Origin: DASUPK01 sp963695805
GTDB taxonomy: Bacteria; Actinomycetota; Thermoleophilia; Solirubrobacterales; 70-9
NCBI GenBank assembly: GCA_963695805.1
Contig: CAVOHV010000001.1
Span: 62,001 to 126,000, forward strand
Reading direction: 5' to 3'
DNA length: 64,000 bases
A program made the translations under genes and the position numbers. Of this stretch, positions 59,193 to 64,000 are shown in pieces. The notes under the pieces are model-generated. The model worked only from the letters and a program-made list of their open reading frames with translations, did no database searches and was not told where the DNA came from. The number at the start of each line of letters is the position of its first letter. Within the stretch, counting starts at the first letter, position 1.

Positions 59193-60124
59193 GCGAGCCG
59201 CCGCCGCTGCCGGACGGCTTCGCTGTCGGCCACTGGTCGGATCCGGAGGGCGGTACGGGCTGCACCGTGGTGCTCCCGCCACCCGAGACGCGGGGTGGGG
59301 TCTGCGTGCACGGTGGGGGGCCGGGGACACGCGAGACCGACACGCTGCGGCCGCTCGCCAACGCCCAGGAGGCGAACGCGATCCTGATCACCGGAGGCAG
59401 CGCGTTCGGGCTGGCGGCGGCGGACGGCGTCGTGCGCTGGCTCGAAGAGCATGGGCGCGGCTACGACACCCCGTATGGCCGTGTGCCGCTGGTGCCCGCG
59501 GCGGTGATCTACGACCTGCCCTCGGGCTCGGGCCCTGATGCTCGCCCCGGCCCCGAGGCCGGGTATGCAGCGTGCGAGGCGGCCGAGCCGGGGGTGCCGG
59601 TGCGGGGCGCCGTCGGCGCGGGGACCGGCGCGACGGTGGGGAAGATCCTCGGCCGCGATCGCGCCAGGCCGGGCGGCGTCGGCTATGCGGCGCTCGTCAC
59701 TGGGACCGCTCACACGGTCGCCGCGGTGGCGGCTGTCAATGCGGCCGGGGACGTAATCGACGAGGACGGCTCGGTGCTCGCCGGCCCCCGCGGGGAGGAG
59801 GGGGAGGTCCTGCGCGGCGCTGAGTTGATTGCCGCGATGGAGGCGCCGCCGCAGTTCCGGGTGCCGGAGGGGAACTCGACGCCGGTCTGCGTCTGCACGG
59901 ACGCGGCGTTGGACAAGCGGGGCTGCTCGATGGTGGCGCGCGCCGCCACGGCCGGGCTGGGGCGGGCGGTGGATCCGGTGTTCACTCCGGTGGACGGCGA
60001 CGTCGTTTTCTGCCTGGCTTCGGGCCGGGATGAGCCGGATCCGTTCGCGCCCTTCCAGATCGGCGCGGCGGCGGCGACGGTGACCGCTGCCGCGGTCCGG
60101 GACGCTGTGCGGCAGACCGGCTGA
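59189..60124 (+). CDS. P1-family (DmpA/S58) peptidase
   Basis: A 311-residue protein of the P1 or S58 family of self-cleaving N-terminal nucleophile aminopeptidases. GVCVHGGGPGTRETD and ITGGSAFGLAAADGVVRWLEE (in part) are N-terminal family motifs, and VGAGTGATVGKILG lies near 140. The cleavage site with the nucleophile Ser is in PEGNSTPVCVCTDAALDK (about 229-246). Members hydrolyse peptides with beta- or D-amino acids or N-terminal residues. The GTG start overlaps the mutM stop (GTGA). The hairpin at 60152 follows. Confidence 0.88.
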   Translation: MSEPPPLPDGFAVGHWSDPEGGTGCTVVLPPPETRGGVCVHGGGPGTRETDTLRPLANAQEANAILITGGSAFGLAAADGVVRWLEEHGRGYDTPYGRVPLVPAAVIYDLPSGSGPDARPGPEAGYAACEAAEPGVPVRGAVGAGTGATVGKILGRDRARPGGVGYAALVTGTAHTVAAVAAVNAAGDVIDEDGSVLAGPRGEEGEVLRGAELIAAMEAPPQFRVPEGNSTPVCVCTDAALDKRGCSMVARAATAGLGRAVDPVFTPVDGDVVFCLASGRDEPDPFAPFQIGAAAATVTAAAVRDAVRQTG

Positions 60125-60151
60125 GCGGAGATACTCTGAGTCCTCCGGCCG

Positions 60152-60197
60152 GTTTTGGTCACTTGCGCGCGCTGTGGCGATCCAAAGTGACCAAAAC
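60152..60197 (+). terminator. Long hairpin between P1 peptidase and recO genes
   Basis: A 13-bp stem GTTTTGGTCACTT / AAGTGACCAAAAC with a 20-nt loop containing GCGCGCGC. It lies 28 bases after the peptidase stop and 33 bases before recO. It shares TTTTGGTC/GACCAAAA with the hairpin at 33407-33429. Confidence 0.6.
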
Positions 60198-60229
60198 TCG
60201 TCCGAGCCGTGCGGCAACGTGGATTGGTC

Positions 60230-60949
60230 ATGCCTGGAAGCGTGAAGACGGAGGCCGTCGTGCTGCGCAGCATCCGCTACGGCGAAGCCGACCGCGTCGT
60301 GCATCTGTACTCGGCGACGCGGGGGCGCGTCGGGGCGATCGCGAAGGGGTCCCGCCGGCCGAAGTCCAGGTTCGGGGGGCGGCTCGAGCCGTTCTTCAGG
60401 CTCGACCTGGTGCTCTACGAGGGCAGGGGCGATCTGCTCACGGTCACCGGCGCCTCCACCGTCGATGGTTACGCGCGGCTGCGCTCGTCAGGGCCGGCGC
60501 TGGGGGCGGCGGGCCGAGCCTGCGACTCGGTACTGCGGCTGCTCGACTCGGGAGAGCCGAACGGGGCGGCCTACAACCTGCTCTGCAACTACCTGGGGCT
60601 GCTGGATGCGGATTCGGCGGCCGCCAGCGCGCCGGGCGCCGCACTCGCCTTCCGGCTCAAGTTGGCTCTGGCCGCCGGGTTCTCACCGGAGCTGGGGAGC
60701 TGCGCCAGCTGCGGTGAGGCCGACCACATCGCGGCGTTCTCGGGCGCGGCGGGCGGCGTGGTCTGCGCCAGCTGCGAGGGGGGAGGCTTTTCGCTCACAG
60801 AGGAGGCGCACCGGTTCATGGTCGACGCGCTGGCCAGTCCGCTGTCCGAGGCCCCGTCCGCGGGCCGTGGGGTGGCCGCGCAGGCGGATCGGGCGATCAC
60901 CGAGACGCTCGAGCACCACGCGCATGTGCGGCTGCGCGCCGCGGCCTAG
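60230..60949 (+). CDS. recO: DNA repair protein RecO
   Basis: A 239-residue recombination mediator that helps load RecA. The OB-fold N-terminus reads VKTEAVVLRSIRYGEADRVVHLYSATRG (in part) with KGSRRPKSRFGGRLEPFF. The four-cysteine zinc site is CASC and CASC (about 160-186: GSCASCGEAD and VVCASCEGG). ATG 60230 starts with PGSVKTEAVV. It is followed by an opposite-strand SDR gene whose stop shares its CTAG. Confidence 0.93.
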   Translation: MPGSVKTEAVVLRSIRYGEADRVVHLYSATRGRVGAIAKGSRRPKSRFGGRLEPFFRLDLVLYEGRGDLLTVTGASTVDGYARLRSSGPALGAAGRACDSVLRLLDSGEPNGAAYNLLCNYLGLLDADSAAASAPGAALAFRLKLALAAGFSPELGSCASCGEADHIAAFSGAAGGVVCASCEGGGFSLTEEAHRFMVDALASPLSEAPSAGRGVAAQADRAITETLEHHAHVRLRAAA

Positions 60950-61704
60950 CTGCGCGGCCGGTACATGCGCTCGGCGACGCGGAGCTTGACCCCCTTCGGC
61001 CCCTTGCTGGCGCGCATGAACCAGGGGAAGAAGCGGCCGGTGACCGTCGAGCGCTTGCTGCGGTCATAGGCACGGAGTGAGTCCGAGACGCACTGCTCGG
61101 CGGTGATCATTCCGGGCGGGATCTGAGTGGTCTCGTCGTAGCCGGCGACGCCCTGCCACTCGGTCTTCACGGGTCCAGGGTTGACCACCAGGATCTTGAC
61201 GCCGGTGCCACGAAGCTCCGTCCAAAGCGCCTCCATGAAAGAGATCGCGAACGCCTTGCTGGCGCCGTAGACGGCCTCGTAGGGGAGGGGCTGCATGCCG
61301 GCGGTGGAGGCGACGGTGATCACGCCGCCACGCCCCCGCTCGACCATCGCCGGGAGGTAGGCGTGGGTGAGGGTGACGACCGCCTCGCAATTGACCCGAA
61401 CCATCTCGGCATCGCGCTCGGGGTCGAGCTCGAGGAAGCGACCGCGGAGGCCGAAGCCGGCGTTGTTGACCAGCAGGTCCACATTCACGCCGAGCTTCTG
61501 GACCTCTCCGGGAAGGTCGGCCGCGTTGGTGACGAGGTCGCTCTCGATGACGTGCGCCGTGGTCGGAAGCTGCTCGGCGAGCTGTTCGAGGCGGTCCTTA
61601 CGCCGGGCGACGAGGATCAGGTCGTAGCCGCGACCGGCGAGCTGGCGGGCGAATTCCTCGCCGATGCCGGCGGAAGCGCCGGTGATCAGTGCTGTCTCTG
61701 CCAT
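60946..61704 (-). CDS. Short-chain dehydrogenase/reductase
   Basis: A 252-residue classical SDR. The cofactor loop is ALITGASAGIGEEFARQL (about 4-21) followed by VARRKDRLEQL, where the two Arg favour NADP. NNAGFGLRG is near 86, and the catalytic Ser/Tyr/Lys are in VASTAGMQPLPYEAVYGASKAFAISF (about 140-165, in part). PGPVKTEW completes the fold. The C-terminus RFFPWFMRASKGPKG is basic and may contact a membrane or acidic substrate. The substrate is unknown. ATG 61704; convergent with recO. Confidence 0.92.
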   Translation of the reverse strand: MAETALITGASAGIGEEFARQLAGRGYDLILVARRKDRLEQLAEQLPTTAHVIESDLVTNAADLPGEVQKLGVNVDLLVNNAGFGLRGRFLELDPERDAEMVRVNCEAVVTLTHAYLPAMVERGRGGVITVASTAGMQPLPYEAVYGASKAFAISFMEALWTELRGTGVKILVVNPGPVKTEWQGVAGYDETTQIPPGMITAEQCVSDSLRAYDRSKRSTVTGRFFPWFMRASKGPKGVKLRVAERMYRPRS

Positions 61705-61778
61705 CGATCGGAGCCTATTCAGATACGCCGAGCCGCGTTCCCGGCAGACGCGCCGTCCGGGGTGCGAACATCGGGTCG

Positions 61779-62825
61779 ATGGAGACTCGCGCTGCAACGT
61801 TCGAGGATCGGATCCGCTCCTGGGAGTCGGAGTACCTCTGGGACCTTGCGACGCCCTCGTATCCGGCGCACAGGCGGGAGCAGGAACCGGACAGCCCGGT
61901 GAGGACGCCGTTCCAGCGGGATCGGGATCGGATCGTGCATTCGAAGGCGTTTCGGCGCCTCAAGCACAAGACCCAGGTGTTCGTGGCGCCGGAGGGAGAC
62001 CACTACCGGACGCGGCTCACGCACACGCTCGAGGCCTGCTTCATCTCGAGGACCGTCGCGCGGGCGCTCGGGCTGAATGAGGACCTGACCGAGGCGGTGG
62101 GACTGGGTCACGACCTCGGGCATCCACCCTTCGGGCACATCGGCGAGGAGGTGCTGGACGAGGCTCTCAAGGAGCACGGCATGCGGTTTCGGCACAACGA
62201 GCACTCGCTCCGGGTCGTCGAGGTGCTGGCGCGTGACGGTCGGGGACTCAACCTGACCGAGGAGGTCCGGGACGGGATCCTCAATCACACCGGCCCGGGG
62301 AAGCCGGAGACGCTGGAGGGGCGGGTGGTGCGGATCGTGGACCGGGTCGCGTACATCAACCACGACATCGACGACGCGGTGCGGGCCGGGATCATCTCGG
62401 ACGCGGATCTGCCGGCCGAGGAGATCGAGTTGCTCGGCGAGACCGGCGCGGCCCGGATCGACCTGTTGGTGCGTGACATGGTGGAGCGGACCCGAGCCGA
62501 GGGGGACATCGCGCAGAGCGATCAGGTCGGTGGGGCGATGCTGCGACTGCGGAAGTTCATGTTCCAGCGGGTATACCTGGGTGAGGAGGCGCGGGCAGAG
62601 CAGGAGCGGGCGAGGCTGGCGCTGCGCGCGCTGTTCGAGCACTACCTGGGGCACCTCGACGAGGTGCCGGCGACTGATCCGACGGCCGGGCCGGTGCAGC
62701 GGGTGACCGACTATCTGGCCGGAATGACCGACCGTTTCTGCCTCTCGACGTACGAGCGGCTGATGGCCGGCAATAGGCATATGCGAGGGTGCCCCGCAGG
62801 CGAAGCCGAGGAGCAACCCGATTAG
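61779..62825 (+). CDS. dgt: dGTPase-like HD-domain nucleotidohydrolase
   Basis: A 348-residue deoxyguanosine triphosphate triphosphohydrolase-like protein. Metal ligands are His in THTLEACFIS (about 92), the His-Asp pair in GLGHDLGHPPFGHIG (about 110-124), and Asp in RIVDRVAYINHDIDDAV (about 190). DRDRIVHSKAFRRLKHKTQVF is the N-terminal signature. It hydrolyses dNTPs to nucleoside and triphosphate and may affect dNTP pools. Its position just before dnaG is typical of actinobacteria. Confidence 0.94.
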   Translation: METRAATFEDRIRSWESEYLWDLATPSYPAHRREQEPDSPVRTPFQRDRDRIVHSKAFRRLKHKTQVFVAPEGDHYRTRLTHTLEACFISRTVARALGLNEDLTEAVGLGHDLGHPPFGHIGEEVLDEALKEHGMRFRHNEHSLRVVEVLARDGRGLNLTEEVRDGILNHTGPGKPETLEGRVVRIVDRVAYINHDIDDAVRAGIISDADLPAEEIELLGETGAARIDLLVRDMVERTRAEGDIAQSDQVGGAMLRLRKFMFQRVYLGEEARAEQERARLALRALFEHYLGHLDEVPATDPTAGPVQRVTDYLAGMTDRFCLSTYERLMAGNRHMRGCPAGEAEEQPD

Positions 62826-62827
62826 CC

Positions 62828-64000
62828 ATGTCTAGGTTCACTCGCGAGAGCGTCGACCGCGTGAAGGAGGCGGTCGACATCGTCGAGATCGTCTCGCCCT
62901 ACACCGACCTGCAGCAGCGTGGGCAGGACTACTGGGGGAACTGCCCGTTCCACGACGAGCGGACGCCGTCGTTCAAGGTCAACCCGCGGGACAAGCTCTA
63001 TTACTGCTTCGGCTGCGAGGCGAGCGGGGACGTGTTCCGCTTCGTCGAGGAGCAGGAGGGACTGGACTTTGCGTCCGCGGTGGAGTCGCTGGGCGAGCGG
63101 ACCGGCGTCGAGCTCAAGCGGGAGGACGAGGATCCCCGGGCCGAGGAGCGGCGCCGGCGGAAGGCGAAGCTCTGGGAGCTGCTCGAGCGGACCGCGAAGT
63201 TCTACGAGCGGTACCTGTGGGAGTCGCCGAAGGCGGAGAAGGCTCGGGCCTACCTGGCCGAGCGGGGGCTGGGGGAGGAGGTGATGCGGCGCTTCGGCGT
63301 CGGGATGGCGCCGAGCCCGTGGGACCAGGTGCTGACCGGGAGCCAGAGGGCGGGGTTCAAGGTCGATGAGCTGCTCGCGGCCGGGCTCGCGCAGAAGGGC
63401 CGGCAGGGTGGGCACTACGACCGCTTCCGGAACCGCATCACGTTCCCCATCCGGGACCAGCGGGGGCGGGTGCTCGGTTTCGGGGCGCGGGCGTTGAGCC
63501 CTGACGCCCAGCCGAAGTACCTGAACTCGCCTGAGGGCGAGCTCTATCGGAAGAGCCACACGCTCTACGGGATCGATCGGGCCAGGGGGCCGATCGCGAA
63601 GGCGCGGAGGGCGATCGTGGTCGAGGGGTACACGGACGTGCTGGCGCTGCACCAGGCCGGGGTGGAGGAGGCGGTGGCGATCATGGGGACGGCGATCACG
63701 CCGGAGCAGGTCGCGATGCTGGCCGGGCTGACCGATGCGGTGGTGCTGGCGCTCGATGCCGACCGGGCCGGGGCGGACGCGATGATCCGGGCGCAGAAGG
63801 TGGCCGGTGGCAGGGGGCTGGAGCTGCGGGTCGCGGCGATGCCGGAGGGGGAGGACCCGGCCGACATGCTTCAGGAGGGGTCTTCGGATCGGTTCATGGA
63901 GCTGGTGGACGGGGCGATCGATCTGCCGAGCTTCCGGGTGGACGTGGCGCTCGGGCGGGGCGAGCTGGGCAGCCTGGCCGGGAGGGAGCGGGTGTTGGAG
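62828..64000 (+). CDS. dnaG: DNA primase, N-terminal 391 residues (cut by window end)
   Basis: The frame is open to the end of the window. The CHC2 zinc finger is CPFHDERTPSF...YYCFGC (about 39-63). The primase catalytic core begins near 120 and includes YLNSPEGELYRKSHTLYGID (about 236), and the Toprim motif VVEGYTDVLALHQAG (about 262) with the DxD pair LALDADRAGADA. It makes RNA primers for replication. The C-terminal helicase-binding domain is outside the window. ATG 62828 is 3 bp after the dgt stop. Confidence 0.97.
   Translation, partial: MSRFTRESVDRVKEAVDIVEIVSPYTDLQQRGQDYWGNCPFHDERTPSFKVNPRDKLYYCFGCEASGDVFRFVEEQEGLDFASAVESLGERTGVELKREDEDPRAEERRRRKAKLWELLERTAKFYERYLWESPKAEKARAYLAERGLGEEVMRRFGVGMAPSPWDQVLTGSQRAGFKVDELLAAGLAQKGRQGGHYDRFRNRITFPIRDQRGRVLGFGARALSPDAQPKYLNSPEGELYRKSHTLYGIDRARGPIAKARRAIVVEGYTDVLALHQAGVEEAVAIMGTAITPEQVAMLAGLTDAVVLALDADRAGADAMIRAQKVAGGRGLELRVAAMPEGEDPADMLQEGSSDRFMELVDGAIDLPSFRVDVALGRGELGSLAGRERVLE

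Overview
High-GC DNA with dense, often overlapping genes (ATGA, GTGA and TTGA junctions, many GTG/TTG starts). The organism is probably an actinobacterium of the class Thermoleophilia (Solirubrobacterales-like). The reasons are the many SnoaL-like proteins beginning MSEENVE, the tlyA-nadK-recN-steA-pyrG-nudix-xerD block and the mutM-recO-dgt-dnaG block. This assignment is inference from gene style, not a database result.

Left part (1-25 kb): a redox and metal region. It opens with the end of a ferric-reductase-like membrane protein, a ferredoxin reductase, a 3Fe-4S-type ferredoxin and ApbE. DUF47/PiT phosphate transport follows, then two paralogous FAD oxidoreductases (the first frameshifted) bracketing a ZIP transporter, a universal stress protein and an unusual NRAMP-like transporter. 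Next come a DUF2090 aldolase-like protein, a membrane-anchored cupredoxin, a tRNA-Arg 3' fragment (probable integration scar), an amidase, a class III aminotransferase with a kinase-like partner, a patatin and an acyltransferase. A second redox module (19-24 kb) holds ApbE, a ferric-reductase-like protein and a Ser/Gly-rich membrane protein, an OmpR/histidine-kinase pair, a ferredoxin, an encapsulated-ferritin-like protein with no encapsulin, and a cytochrome-b-like membrane protein. Three promoters of this module carry the same triple direct repeat with 11-bp spacing, 32-33 nt before the start codons. This looks like a regulon of the local response regulator and is the most interesting signal in the window.

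Middle (25-45 kb): efp-nusB-HAD, then xseB-polyprenyl synthase-dxs (isoprenoid precursor supply), an MFS exporter, a second two-component system flanked by two Asp/His/Gly/Ser-rich anchored proteins, a secreted copper-type protein pair behind a palindromic operator, and a tandem array of SnoaL-like genes. In that array the last codons of one gene supply the ribosome-binding site of the next.

Right part (45-64 kb): a conserved housekeeping run in the order tlyA, nadK, MFS, recN, steA, a MraY/WecA-like enzyme, pyrG, DUF2182, an M20 peptidase, DUF3866, NUDIX, xerD, mutM, a P1 peptidase, recO, an SDR, dgt and dnaG (cut by the window end). It mirrors the mycobacterial tlyA-to-xerD order, but a MraY/WecA-like gene sits where SteB would be. 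No rRNA gene, complete tRNA, CRISPR array or intact mobile element was seen.
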